A stretch of 64,000 nt of DNA. Origin: Poronia punctata (Eukaryota > Ascomycota > Sordariomycetes > Xylariales > Xylariaceae). Position 1 is the stretch's first letter. Every line of letters begins with the position of its first letter. Below are positions 13,028 to 24,818 of this stretch, in pieces. Made by a program: the position numbers and the translations under genes. The stretch lies in the NCBI GenBank assembly GCA_022579005.1, contig MU401660.1, forward strand, positions 1-64,000. The letters run 5' to 3'. Below the pieces are notes generated by a model, which was not told the origin of the DNA, did no database searches, and was given only the letters and a program-made list of their open reading frames with translations.

Positions 13028-14046
13028 CCCTTGTCACGGCTTGTCACGGCTGAGGGTTTTAAGTTTGTTGGCAGTTTCGGGTTTGACACAAGGCATTGTT
13101 TTTGTAACAGTATATTGTATTATACATCTTTAGACTAGAGTCCGGGAAGGCGCCACGGTACGAGAAAAGGGTACGAGGTATGTTGCTAAGGTTTAGAGAT
13201 ATACTCGTAGTGATATTAGACAGGACTATAGAAACAGATAGAAAGATGGCTATTTTGCAATGTTTGATTATGATTTTCCTATCGAGAAGGCTGGTTTAAC
13301 ATGTCGTCTAGGTTAGGTAAATTGAGACAAGCCAAACCTGTGATTCTTTTTACAATCGTGGTAACTGCATACTGGTAGTTGGTTTGGCCTGTACCGTCTC
13401 AGGTTTTGACTTCCCCGAGACACACTTGTACCTTCTCCATACATTGAAGGAGTCTATGCCTGTTACGGCTACTGGCTTTGCAGAGTGACACCTTGTTATT
13501 GGCCAATTGCTAATTGTCTTAGACAGACCCCTGCAGCAATGTACTTGAATTTTGGGCTACTTACAGGTACAGCTTGCGCCAAGGTACTTCTGCTGGAAAG
13601 AGAGGCTGAATGAAAGCTGTCCTCAATTCCGCCAAGATGCAGTTCTGAATTGTCTGTCCCTGGCACCTGCTTCAGTTGGCCAGACCAACCCTCCACCAAC
13701 CGCAATATCGCATGCTTACATTGCCCATCAGACTGTCATTTCTGTTGTAGAATTATACCTATATTTATGCAAACCAATCGGGTGTGAGTTCCTCGTGTGT
13801 TTTTCTACTGGACTTGGCTACGATCTCTCCTCGACAGATGCAGCGGTAAAATTGCGCGAAGCCAGATATATTGGCATACCCGATCGACTACTCCGATCCG
13901 ACATAAGCGCAAAGTGACCGTATACTTCGAAACCCGGATTGCGACCGGGAACGAGCTGGGAAATTCCCCTAGCATGCGATAAAGGGACGGACTTGTCTCG
14001 TTTTAACCCAATTCGCCGGCCGACTTGTAAACGATAGATAGCCACG
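13028..14046. other. gene-free interval between the DUF3632-like gene and ERV41
   Basis: About 1 kb with no recognised gene. A short frame at 13552-13917 has no recognisable features. A TACTCGTA word lies at 13202. The last 100-200 bp are likely the ERV41 promoter. Confidence 0.45.
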
Positions 14047-15351
14047 ATGAACGGATACGATGAAAAGATAAATCACTACCATGACGAGCCGGAGCCTGGG
14101 AGCTTCGTGCGAGCCTTCGATGCCTTTCGTACGTCAACCTCCTTTTGCCGTCTCTCCGGCCCGGCCAACAACACCCTCTTCCGGCAGATGCAGATGACAT
14201 GAGAGCTAACCTGGTCGGTTCGCAACAGCCAAGGCCAAACCACAGTACGTAACCCGGACCTCGGGCGGCGGCAAATGGACCATCGTCATGATCATCCTGT
14301 CTGCCGTCCTCTTCTGGTCCGAGCTGGCACGGTGGTGGCAGGGCGAGGAGGATCACACCTTTAGCGTCGAAAAGGGCGTAGGACACAATATGCAGATCAA
14401 CATGGACATCGTCGTGCGCATGCCGTGCAAGGACCTGCATGTGAACGTGCAGGATGCTTCCGGAGACCGCATTCTGGCCGGCACCAAACTGAAGGAAGAC
14501 CCGACCCTGTGGTCGCAATGGGTCGACAACAAGGGCGTCCATAAACTCGGCCGTGATAGCGAGGGCCGCGTCGATACCAAGCACGGTTGGCATGAGCATG
14601 ACGAGGGCTTTGGCGAGGCCCATGTCCACGATATCGTCGCCATGGGCCGCAGAAAGGCTCGCTGGGCCAAGACCCCCGGTCTCAGCCGTGGAGCCCGCCC
14701 TAACAGCTGTCGCATTTACGGCTCCTTGGACGTCAACAGGGTTCAAGGTGACTTCCATATCACGGCGCGTGGTCATGGATATGCTGAGCCCGGATCGCAG
14801 CACCTCGACCACAAGGGTGAGTTTTCGCTCATAACAAAACACTATGATAAACGTTCCACGCTAACATGACGCTCTCGCCAGCCTTCAACTTCTCCCACGT
14901 CGTATCCGAGATGTCCTTCGGCCCTTACTACCCTTCCCTCGTCAACCCGCTCGACCGCACCATCAATGTGGCCTACGCCAACTTTTACAAGTTCCAATAC
15001 TTCATGTCGGTGGTGCCAACGGTCTACAGCGTGAGCGGCGGCGGCGCCTCGACGAAAACCATCTTCACAAACCAGTACGCCGTCACGGAGCAGAGCAAGG
15101 AGGTCAACGAGCGCATGGTCCCCGGCCTCTTCTTCAAATATGATATCGAGCCCATCCTACTAACGGTCGAGGAGCGTCGGGATGGGATTCTCACTTTCCT
15201 CATCAAGATTGTCAATGTCTTGTCCGGCGTCCTCGTCGCTGCTCACTGGGGCTTTACTCTGACTGAATGGGTCCGCGAGGTCATTGGAAGACGGAGAAGA
15301 AGCGGTGTTGGTGAGGGTGTGATTGGTGCCAAGGGAGGATACGAGGATTAG
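14047..15351 (+). CDS. Erv41-like COPII vesicle cargo receptor subunit
   Basis: Model: exons 14047-14128, 14229-14816 and 14882-15351, introns with GTACGT...CAG and GTGAGT...CAG ends, giving 379 residues. The start reads MNGYDEKINHYHDEP and splices into FDAF-PKAKPQYVTRTSG, the typical N-terminus of the Erv41/Erv46/ERGIC2-3 family. One membrane segment lies near residues 43-62 (WTIVMIILSAVLFWSEL) and a second near 325-345 (FLIKIVNVLSGVLVAAHWGF), with a large lumenal domain between containing FSVEKGVGHNMQINMDIVV and FNFSHVVSEMSFG. Erv41 forms a complex with Erv46 that cycles between ER and Golgi and retrieves escaped ER proteins. Length and two-membrane topology fit. The Erv41 rather than Erv46 call is from overall resemblance. 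Confidence 0.88.
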
Positions 15352-15893
15352 CTTATACCTATACAATGTACTACGGTAGGTATTTGGGCCGATGAAGACG
15401 GCAAGAAAGATTGGAAAAGGGGGGGTCTTCCAGCTAGACAAATTAAACTTATCTAGCGGTCTGGGCTTGGAAGTTCTGTGGTTTCAAATGATATATATAC
15501 ACATACATTTCTATGTAAGGTTGATAGGCAGACAGCATGATTTTACGTGGTGGTTTCTCATAACTAGAATAAAGGAGTTCCGGTTGTCGTTATTTAATGT
15601 ACCTGACTACCTATCCACATGATGTCTCTTGCAAGCATTTCATTTTCCTTGTCTCTTTGAACTCGCTGGATGGGTCTTATGGAGTTGTGAGCAGTAAAGG
15701 GTTTGTAGACATGGTTATCGTAACTACTGTTGGCATCAACTTGCTGTTTTTTCCTAACCTAGGTATCTCTATAGTTATACAAAAAATTATGATTCTGTTG
15801 CATTTGCTGTCTGGTCTGCCACGTCGCTTCGTTGGTCAGACTCGAAGAAGAAGAAGAAGACGCTGTGATGTAAAGATATATATTATTTTCAGG
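15352..15893. other. convergent intergenic region, 3' ends of ERV41 and the ArAE-like gene
   Basis: About 540 bp between two converging genes. Nothing is recognised apart from a short (GAA)5 run near 15845. It should contain both 3' UTRs. Confidence 0.5.
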
Positions 15894-18800
15894 TCAACTC
15901 AGCAACATGGCATCTTCGTCTAGTCTCCCGAAGAGGCCTTCGATTTCCTTCTCGACAACCTTGAGCTCCTTTGCTACCTGCCCGGTCACGAGGGCATAGG
16001 CGTATAGCAGGGCATAATCGTGCTCTTCTAATCTGATGTCACCGAGTCGGGGTGTCTGGCTCGTGGCTCCCAACATGGTCGCGGTATTCGGCTTCGCATT
16101 GCTGGCCGCCGACATTTCTTCATCGGTCGACGCGTTTTCGTCGGGAGTCTTGTTATTGTAGAGAGACACGCTGTGCTCTTTCCTGAATCGGAATATCTTG
16201 CCCAGTAGTTTATCTCGTATCACCATGACACTCGGTATTGCATCGGTGAGGGGGTACTCTAGCATGATGCTCGAAGCCAACACCTCGAAGACGTGGCAGG
16301 TACGGGCACAGAGGAGGGCACGTTCCTCAGCCGTATGGTTCAACAGAGCTTTCTCCCCTTCACTGAGCCGACCATGCTTTTGCGTTACCAGGCTCATAGC
16401 GTGGAACGCGTCGAGCAGGCGTTGCGTCGACGCCATGATCCGCCCATAAGAAGCGAACGGGAAAGGTCCGCGCAGCTCATACTCGTTGTTTGCTGCTGTT
16501 CTGAGGGTTTGGAGCTGCGTGGCATATCGCTGCATAGCCGCCTGTTCGCCAATCTTCATGTAGCTTGTAAAGGTGGTGTCGTTGCGCAGCAGGATGGCCA
16601 GGGGCCCTCTCTTCCAGATGAGGCCCATCTGCAGATAAAGGACGGCCAATCCCTCCTTGAATTTCCGACGTGCCGGTAGTGGCCATATGAGGCGACATAT
16701 CACGAGACCCCAGATTATCCCGATGGCAACCGCGACGACTCGGTGGAAAGCAATCTCCCTGATCTTGGGATGTATTCCACCTTCGTCATCGTCGTCGTCC
16801 TCGACGTTTTGGGACAGTGAATACGCATAGAGCGAGGATACGTTGTAGCTGAGCAATATGAACCGGGCGAACGGGCCGTTGCCTCGGTCTACCATTATGT
16901 AGAAAGCACCGAATGAGACGAGCCAGCCTAGCAGGGCCAGGCCGACGGCGTTTCCATCGGCTATCGTCCAGTTGAGTACCATCAGGCAGGCGCCCAAGAC
17001 CGTTCCGGTGAAACGAGCCAGGCCAGTGGCGTTTGATGCGCCTACCGTCATAGAGCAGACGATCATGAAGGACAGGAGACCCCATTCCCCCCGCCAGTGC
17101 CTATAAATCTCTAGAGTCTGGGGGATGAAGGCGAACATGGCGTACAGCGTCGCGCCAATGCCCACCTTGAGCCCGAAGCGAACTACAAGACACACTACAG
17201 TTAGCCGATCATGGAGGTAGACGTCGAGGAGAGTATATCGACTGGGGAAGAAAAAAACGTACTATCGTCTCGTGCCAGGAAGTTAAGGAAGTCCCATATG
17301 ATTGGGGACAGATACCGAACGACAACGTCCCATGGCCCGTCCCCTGGCGCATTGTCCCATCGGACTCGCTTCATTATCTTGGGGAGACCCTGCGGAAGTT
17401 GTGACTGTCTCATTCGCTTGACCGGCTCTATCAGCGCGTGCCGCTCGATGTCGTCCTCGTCGGGCCTGCGCCGCTTCCACAGAAAGTTCATCTTCTCCCA
17501 TACCCTCAGCCAACGCCATGTGCGCTTGTTGTGCTCGGTGGCGTACTTTAGGTCTTCGAGCGCGTCCAGGTACTTATTCATCTCGTCTGCAAAGCTGAGG
17601 AGACTGAATGAGAAATGTCCGCATGCTGCCGCCACCTCCTCAAAGTCGGCCTGGATGGACTCGGACGCGGACCTCGTAGTCTCGATCGTTCTGTATAGCT
17701 CTTCTAGCGCCCTCGCTCTAGACTCGTTGTATAGGCTGACGGCCTCGTCCAGACTGTGTTTGAACTGTTCATTAAGTTCGACAGCCGTGCCTGGGGCACC
17801 AAACGGAGGCTGCTGCAACATCTCAGCCATGGTGTACACCAGTGATTTCATCGACGGCCCCAGAAGTGCTATGAACAACTCGAATATCTCAGACGGGGAC
17901 TTGGGAGCGAACCCCAGACCTGGCGTAGGGGCAGAGAAAATCGCGGAAAGGGAATCCCCCTCTCTCGCCGGTGTCGGGGTTGTGTCCTCCTCCCGGTCGC
18001 TTCGTTCGTCGGGGGCCTCGTCGATGGAGGACAACCCTCCGAACTGCTTCGCCGTCTTCACCGAGGATGAAAACGAAAACGAACGGCCAAAATAGGGGGA
18101 GAAGGGGCCGACACTCGGTGACCCGGGCATGTTGACCGACGGCGTGCCGTTGGATACTTCTTTGAGAAGTTCGAACTGAGTGTTGGCTGCGCTCCTCAAA
18201 CCACCGATAGATTGGGCGAGGTTCTCCATCGACTTCAACACCGCCTTGTCCTGGCGGTAGATTTGTTCCCGCCCGAGGAAGTAATACTCGTACTTGGATT
18301 CCCTAGCGTGCTTGTTCATCAGGCCCAGAGTGGTTGTATACGTGGTCGAGGCGTCGGCGAAAGACTTGGAGGTGAACTCTTCTTCAGCCCCACTGAGGAA
18401 GCCGCTCGAGATCATGGACAACATGCGACCTAGCGAAATCGAAGCCGTGCGCATCGAGCTGCGTAGACCGTGGCGGGCGGATACGGGCCAGAGCAGGAGG
18501 TTGGCCAGGGTGGATATGATGGTCGCCATGAACAATATCTTGAGATACTGAACGACCTTGTCTGTGGAGAAGACGGCGTTATGGACCGAGCCCTCCTTGG
18601 TTATTATCGTGATGATACCGATAGACGCTATGCTGGCACCTACGCTCACCAACGGGTTGTTGAGCTTCTGCTTCACCCACCCAACAAAGCCCAGCCCAAG
18701 CCCGATGTAGAGGATCAAAATGAGGGCGTACGAGAATCTCTCCAGCTCCATAATGTCGCCAAACAACACCGATGTTGCCATAGAGAGCATGCCTATGACC

Positions 18801-19231
18801 ATGGCATACAAGACGGCTATGACGGAGATGGCGACAGCTTCTATCTGCGAACCAGCCGTCCTCGCCGGGTGGAAATATGTCACAATGGTGGCGACGATGT
18901 GTTTGCCGTCCATCGGCCCCAGAAATTGAGCGGCAGGGTGCCAGAAAGTGCCCAAGCTAGCCAGTAGGTAGGCAACCGAGCACTTCATGGTACCCTGTCC
19001 TTTGGGCGAACACAGCCATGTCCATACCGAATGAACGATGAGCAGCGCATTATAGTATAGGTTCCAAAGCTTTTCACCCAACGTCTCGCCCTCGGCGAGG
19101 GACCGTATGTGATTATCGTCTCCAGAGCCGTCGTAGCTGGGGTGGCGTAGGGTAAACTGCCGTCGGGTTCGCTCGCCAGTGCCTGGGACAATCCAGGTTC
19201 CATTACGTAGCTTCTGTCGTGGCAGCGGCAT
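15894..19231 (-). CDS. ArAE_2/DUF2421-type large membrane transporter-like protein
   Basis: Model on the minus strand: exon 19231-17263, intron 17262-17183 (GTACGT...TAG), exon 17182-15894, giving 1,085 residues. The splice joins ...ARDD to IRFGLKVG in phase, replacing an immediate read-through stop. The N-terminal part has about six membrane helices (for example VAISVIAVLYAMVIGML and YALILILYIGLGLGFVGW), followed by a cytosolic region. A second group of helices after the intron (IVCSMTVGASNATGLARFTG) precedes a C-terminal soluble part. This two-bundle layout fits the fungal family annotated as putative ER transporter 6TM N-terminal (ArAE_2_N) plus DUF2421, related to FUSC/aromatic acid exporters and brefeldin A sensitivity proteins. 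The substrate is unknown. A stop directly upstream in frame supports the ATG at 19231. Confidence 0.82.
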
Positions 19232-20804
19232 CGATTAGTACAATAAACCCCGAGAGTACGTCCCAGATCCAATGTCGCCGAAGAAAATGGCAACAAGAGG
19301 ACAGGATTTCTGGGCTGATGATGGATGGTGAAACTAGGTACATGAAAGCGACCGTTGTTGATAGTACAGCAGTAGCTCGTAAGCCATTTTAGACCCATCA
19401 TAGCTTAATTAGGTACTTGTATATATAATATGGGGACTGGACTTACACTGCGGGCCGGCATCCTGGAGCGGCGCGGCGCCGTCGATGCGCTCATAGCTCC
19501 AGCTCCAGTTCCAGTCCTATTCTCAGCTCCAGCCGTAGCTACCATAGAGGTACTCGTAGCCTCAGCTCCGCCAGTCTCAGACTCGACACCACCAGTAATA
19601 CCAACACCAACTCCAGTGACGAGGCCACCAGAACTAGTGCCGGTGCTAGTACCACTACGCTTAGCTCCCCGGCCAGCCCTGGCGCGGTTAGTGCTCATAA
19701 CTGTCACTGTGCTGGGTGTACGCAACGCTTTCGTTTTCTTCTTGCGGGCTTCTTCCTATAAGCGCGCTTGGTGTATGGGCACCAGCATGGTTGAAGTTGA
19801 TGTGGTAAGGCTATCGACCAGAAAACGATGGATAGATCAGCGACGGGCTGGCTCTTACTCGTACAAGCATTTGCTCTTCATGTACACGCCGCTGGAAAGG
19901 CCTGGTCGGATGGTCTTCCGCGACGGTCGGTATCCGACAGGTAGTTCTTGAGCGGAACAATAATGCCGGTAGTCTGAAGCGTTGTAACAAGAAGGTTGGC
20001 CTACAAGTACCAAGAACAAAGAAGGGGAGGTTTAAATCCAAACCTGAACTACGATAGAACGCCTGTCTGATGAGTCTCAAGTTTGGTCAGTGCTTTTCTC
20101 TTTGGCGTGTCACGTACTCGATAGGTAGTACGTGTGCATAGCAGTACCATGGTTGAGATTAAAAAAAGAGGTGATTTAACCAATTACTGTACACAGTAAG
20201 TGAAATACGCAATGCAGCTAGTCTTTGCGCTAGCACAAAGGAGGAGAAGTACGTACCTCATATTTCCGGAGTACACTACAATTACTGGTTAGCGCAGGGT
20301 TCGATTGCCCCGCTGCCGTCATTGTGCATGTTTGTATGTTACACCCGCTTTTGAAATACACACAAAGTATATACGGTGTACCTGCTCTCTTTACCAAATT
20401 TCTGCTTGAGTCTTGGCCTATATTACCCGATAGGGACAGTGAAGATAGGTACATGATTATACATGCTAATCTACCTACCATGTACAGCAGCTATTTGAGC
20501 GGCTTTGAGGAGCTCAGTAGATCTCGCGTTATTTTATTGTCTGTACTCGTATCGTGTCTAGCTAAGATCAAACACCAAAGTTTAGAGGTAAACACTCTAC
20601 AAGTATGATAACAGGAGCCCCTTTTATCAAGGTCTAGCCTACAATACGTGACAAGAGGAAGCAAAAAGACCACCAAAATCGAAATTTCCAAATTTGCTTG
20701 ACAGACATCAGCGTGGTCAATTCAGATAATCCTCCAAATACGAGGAAGTGGCCGACGCCTTTTGTTCGGAACCTACTCGTCTAAACAGCGACGTGACGGA
20801 AAAG
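19232..20804. other. gene-free divergent promoter region
   Basis: About 1.6 kb between a minus-strand and a plus-strand gene. The part at 19430-19720 is low-complexity with quasi-repeats of CTCCAG. It is open on both strands (Thr/Gly/Ser-rich on minus, Pro/Val-rich on plus), which suggests composition rather than coding. TACTCGTA words occur at 19551, 19856 and 20544. A short tRNA-like string near 20285-20318 was rejected. Confidence 0.45.
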
Positions 20805-21671
20805 ATGTCTAATCTTCCCTCCCAATATCCGACCTTAGGCCTACACCTAACAGACCGTGCCCTCGCGCCCCTGATCACATCCGCCCGAAACCCGGACCAG
20901 CTGGGAGCCCTAGTCGCCTTATCGCAGACAGCACTTGCCGCCCATGAGACGGTGCAGCACCTAGGACTCGGACTTCCACAGCGGATTATGGTAGAGCATG
21001 ATGATGGGCCCGTCTTATTGCAAAGCTTTCTCAGGCCCGCCCGTCCTCGCACAGCGAATACCCCCCCGCCTGTATCACCAAGACCCTCGTCGCCCTCTCA
21101 TACGAGACATTCCCCAAGCGCCGCTGCAGCGCAGCTCGCCTCTCTATCTGTAGCCGGTCCCAACTCTGCCCCCGGCAGCGGCACCAATGGGCAAATGGAG
21201 CATACCAACCCGCGACCGCGCGCTCAGCCACGGCAACAGCAACACCAAGGTGCCATTGCTCTTGCCGTTCAGAGCCGCAATGCCGGCGAGAGCGGGGCGA
21301 CAGCTAGCACGTCGTACCTTCGCGACCACACACCTTCTCCCACCGATGAAGAGGACTATCATCGCAATCCCTCCTATTACCGCACCGATGCTCGCCAGCA
21401 TTATGAATCAGAGCCTGAACCCCACTCAGCGCGAAACCCCCACCCCGTATTTATACAGGATGACCTCGATACCGACGACGAAGACGACCCTTCCGCGCCC
21501 CCCATGCTCATCGGCATAACCATTGCGCCGAGCTCCGACCAGACCCGGGAAGCCCGTCGCGCCGCTGCGAGATTGGAGACGGTCGGCCGCGAAATACAAG
21601 CGCACTGGTCTGATTTGCAGGAGGACCAGCCTTCCCAGAGACCTGGACAAGGCGATACTGCTATTGACTGA
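20805..21671 (+). CDS. unknown, disordered fungal protein (288 aa)
   Basis: A single exon from ATG at 20805. The frame opens earlier, but there the only candidate start is a GTG. The first 85 residues look folded (MSNLPSQYPTLGLHLTDRAL, then QRIMVEHDDGPVLLQSFL). The rest is disordered, rich in Pro, Ser, Gln and Arg, with an acidic patch DDLDTDDEDD. The IMVEHDDGPVLLQ part vaguely recalls roadblock/LAMTOR-type Ragulator subunits, but this is only an impression and no function is assigned. Codon usage resembles that of neighbouring genes. Confidence 0.6.
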   Translation: MSNLPSQYPTLGLHLTDRALAPLITSARNPDQLGALVALSQTALAAHETVQHLGLGLPQRIMVEHDDGPVLLQSFLRPARPRTANTPPPVSPRPSSPSHTRHSPSAAAAQLASLSVAGPNSAPGSGTNGQMEHTNPRPRAQPRQQQHQGAIALAVQSRNAGESGATASTSYLRDHTPSPTDEEDYHRNPSYYRTDARQHYESEPEPHSARNPHPVFIQDDLDTDDEDDPSAPPMLIGITIAPSSDQTREARRAAARLETVGREIQAHWSDLQEDQPSQRPGQGDTAID

Positions 21672-22264
21672 GAGACCAGTACATGTCTTGAGTTTGGAGC
21701 CATACAAAGCACACAGCTCGATATAAAAACTCCAACAAGAGATATCAACCCCCGTTCTACGTATATCATAACTCACGCCCCAACCTGGACAGGTGCTAAG
21801 CCGAGTGGGAAATCGGCAAGGGAAACTCGATCAACAAACCCAGTTTTTACGCACAGATATCCACATAAGAAGGGAAGAAGGAAGACACAAAGGCCAGTGG
21901 AGGGGCAGTCGCATACGCATAACCTAGCCTTGCGTTGTTTACCGGCGGACAGACCAACCCTACGGGTGTATAATAATGCGCCGGTTCTTGACAACACCGG
22001 AGCCATCAACCGTTAGTAAAGCATGACACTGGAAGATTTGGCCCACCAGACAATAATCCTATGCAGTTCAGCAGTATGAGCTAGATAAGGGGGCTTTGGG
22101 ATGCTACTAGGTGGCCCAAATAATGCTAACATTGAAGTATTGCAACCGGCTTTATTGTCATCAAATCATTTATTTTGGCTACTTTGATCTATAAACCCAT
22201 ACTCGTATTATGTGTCGTTGTCCTTTCCCAGGACATCCCAAACGGCACATTCGTTTTTTTTAAA
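21672..22264. other. convergent intergenic region
   Basis: About 590 bp holding the 3' UTRs of the unknown gene (+) and transketolase (-). One TACTCGTA lies at 22200. Nothing else is recognised. Confidence 0.5.
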
Positions 22265-24818
22265 TTAGATAATCTGCTGGAACGCACGGTTCAGAGGCGA
22301 CCGAACGTTAGGAACGTCCTTCCAGAAGTCAACAGTGGCGATGGCACGCTTGGCAATACCCTCAGGGGTAAACTCGAATTTCTGTTCCAGTTGTTAGCGG
22401 GAGTACATCCTTTTTCAAATTAAAAAGAAGAGATAAACTTGCCTTATAGACATCCTTGTAGGCGCCGGATGCGCCGAACCGGTTGAGGCCGAATTGCTCA
22501 TGAGTATAACGCTCCCAGCCCATTGTGCTCATGACCTCGATCGACAGAGATGGGATACCGTCGGGGAGGACGCTTAGTCTGTACTCCTTGGACTGTGCGT
22601 CGAAGACCTCGAAGCAAGGGATGGAGACGACACGGGCCTTGATGTTGTGCTTCTCAGCCAACAGCTTAACAGCGTCGATGGCGATGCAGACCTCAGAGCC
22701 CGTCGAGACCAGCGAGACCTGGGCACCCTCGACCTCGTGTAGCACATAACCACCCTTGATGGCCTTCTCGATCGTGGAACCTTCTAGCTGAGGCAGGTTC
22801 TGTCGCGAGAGGGCAACGATGCTGGGTGTGTGCTTCGAGGTCAAAGCGATGTAGTAAGCAGCCGAGGTCTCGTTACCGTCGGCCGGGCGCCAAACCATGC
22901 AGTTAGGAAGGGCACGGAAGTGGGCAAGGGTCTCGATAGGTTGATGTGTGGGCCCGTCCTCACCCAGACCGATGGAGTCGTGGGTAGCCACCCAGATAAG
23001 GCGGTGTTGTGACAGGGCAGATAGACGGACGGCGCCAGCGGCATAAGAAACAAAGTTGAGGAAAGTGCCCGCAAAGGGTAGAAGGGTGCCGTAGGCGGCA
23101 ATACCGTTCATAATGGCACCCATGGCATGCTCGCGCACACCATAGCGGATATAACGACCAGAATAGTCGCCGAGACCGGACGAGGGGGGCTGGAAATCTT
23201 TAGCATCCTTCCAACGGGTCAGGTTGGAGCCGGTCAAATCAGCAGATCCGCCAATAAGCTCGGGGATGACACTCTCGATCTTGGTGAGGACAGTCTCGGA
23301 CAGCTTCCTTGACGCGATGGCAGGGTCGCTAGGAGTGTAGACGGGCAGAGTCTTCTCCCACCCTTCAGGAAGATCGCCATTCAAGCGGCGCTTAAGGTCG
23401 TCGGCTTCAGCCTTGTACTTGCTGGCGTAGCTGGCGAAAAGCTTGTTCCACTCCTCTTCGGCGGCGGCACCCTCAGCAGAGTGCTTGTGGTAGAGGTCAT
23501 ACACTGCTTGGGGAACCGCGAAGCTCTCGTCAGGGTTGAAACCGAACTTCTTCTTGAGCTGCTTGATGTCGTCGGCCTTCAGGGCCGCGCCATGCACGCT
23601 GTGAGTTCCCTCGTTCAACGAGCCGAAGCCGATGATGGTCTTGAGCTGGATTAGTGTGGGCTTGTCCTTGACGGACTGGGCCTCCTTGAGGGCCCGCTCC
23701 ATGCCCTCGAGGTCATTGTTGCCATCCTCGACAGTGACGACGTGCCAGCCATATGCCTCGTACCGCTTCAAGACGTCCTCAGTAAAGGACACGTTGGTGT
23801 CACCATCGATGGTGATGTGGTTGTCGTCCCAGATGGCAATCAGGTTGCCAAGCTGTAGATGGCCGGCCAAGGAGCAGGCCTCGGAAGCCACGCCCTCTTG
23901 CAAGCAGCCGTCACCTAGGAAGCAGTATGTGTAGCTGTCAACTAGCTTGAAGCCGTCCTTGTTGAAGTTGGCGGCCGTTTGGGCCTCTGCAATAGCAAGA
24001 CCGACAGCATTCGAGATACCCTGTCCTAAGGGACCGGTGGTAACTTCGATACCAGGAGTATCGTGAGCCTCTGGGTGGCCGGGTGTGATGCTACCGATTG
24101 ACTGCCAGGATTATTAGCTCCATCTGTTCACCAATAATCATGTGCTAACCACCCCCGTCAAGGGAACATCAAGAGGGGTTCGATTATTGCTCAAACGTAC
24201 TCGGAAGGCCTTGATGTCATCTAGAGACACCGCATAGCCAAATAGATGGAGGAGGGCATACTGAAGCATGCAAGCGTGACCGTTTCTGCACTACAAGTTA
24301 GCTTGCTTTCTGGAGGCGTAGAGTGAAATACACGAAGCCTGCCCGCCACTTACGAGAGCACAAATCTGTCGCGGTTCAGCCATTTGGGGTTTTTGGGGTT
24401 GAATTTCATGAATTTGTTGAAGAGAACGTGGGCGATAGGTGCCATGCCCCTAGATATGTGTTAGCCATAACTTTGTTGTATCCTCTGTTACACCGACATG
24501 TGTCGCCTTATTCTAGTCGTGTATTCCGAAGAAAGACTTACATGGGCGCACCCGGGTGGCCCGAGTTAGCATGGGCGGTCGCATCGGCCTAGAATAGTAG
24601 CAGTTGTTAGTACCGACAAAATATTTAGGAGCTTGCTCTTCAGATGTTATGAGGAAGAGTCTCCCTGCGAAAATTCGAGCTCTAAACAGACTCCTCGCAG
24701 TGGCGGGGCAAGGAGAACGGGAGAGAACGATGACGGCGGGGGCGGGGTTATTTTCTCTACTTACTGCAAGGATGCGAATGGTGTTAATGGCAAGCCAATC
24801 CGTCTCTGTGTACCCCAT
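22265..24818 (-). CDS. TKL1: transketolase
   Basis: Model on the minus strand, six exons: 24818-24765, 24588-24542, 24449-24354, 24285-24201, 24101-22443 and 22381-22265, giving 685 residues, the usual fungal length. The protein begins [18 protein letters not shown] and continues [32 protein letters not shown] and [13 protein letters not shown]. The thiamine diphosphate motif is GDGCLQEG...NLIAIWDDN. It then has the [19 protein letters not shown] segment and the second-half [17 protein letters not shown]. The enzyme moves two-carbon units between sugar phosphates in the cytosolic non-oxidative pentose phosphate pathway and needs ThDP and a divalent cation. The last intron (22442-22382) starts with GC, not GT (AAG|GCAAGT...ACAG), and has a good branch-point CTAAC. 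Without removing it the C-terminus [13 protein letters not shown] is lost. Confidence 0.97.

Noticed and set aside
13552..13917. Plus-strand frame of 121 codons
   Set aside because: No domain or conserved pattern, and it overlaps other chance frames in a low-GC intergenic region.
14003..14842. Minus-strand frame of 279 codons
   Set aside because: It is opposite ERV41 exons 1-2 and crosses their intron.
19405..19951. Thr/Gly-rich minus-strand and Pro/Val-rich plus-strand frames
   Set aside because: Both are open because of CTCCAG-like low complexity. A stop directly upstream of the ATG at 19231 prevents joining to the ArAE-like gene.
20285..20318. tRNA-like string with GGTTAGCGCA and GGGTTCGATTGCCCC
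   Set aside because: The D-arm-like and T-arm-like parts are directly adjacent, the T loop is one base too long, and no acceptor or anticodon stem can be drawn.
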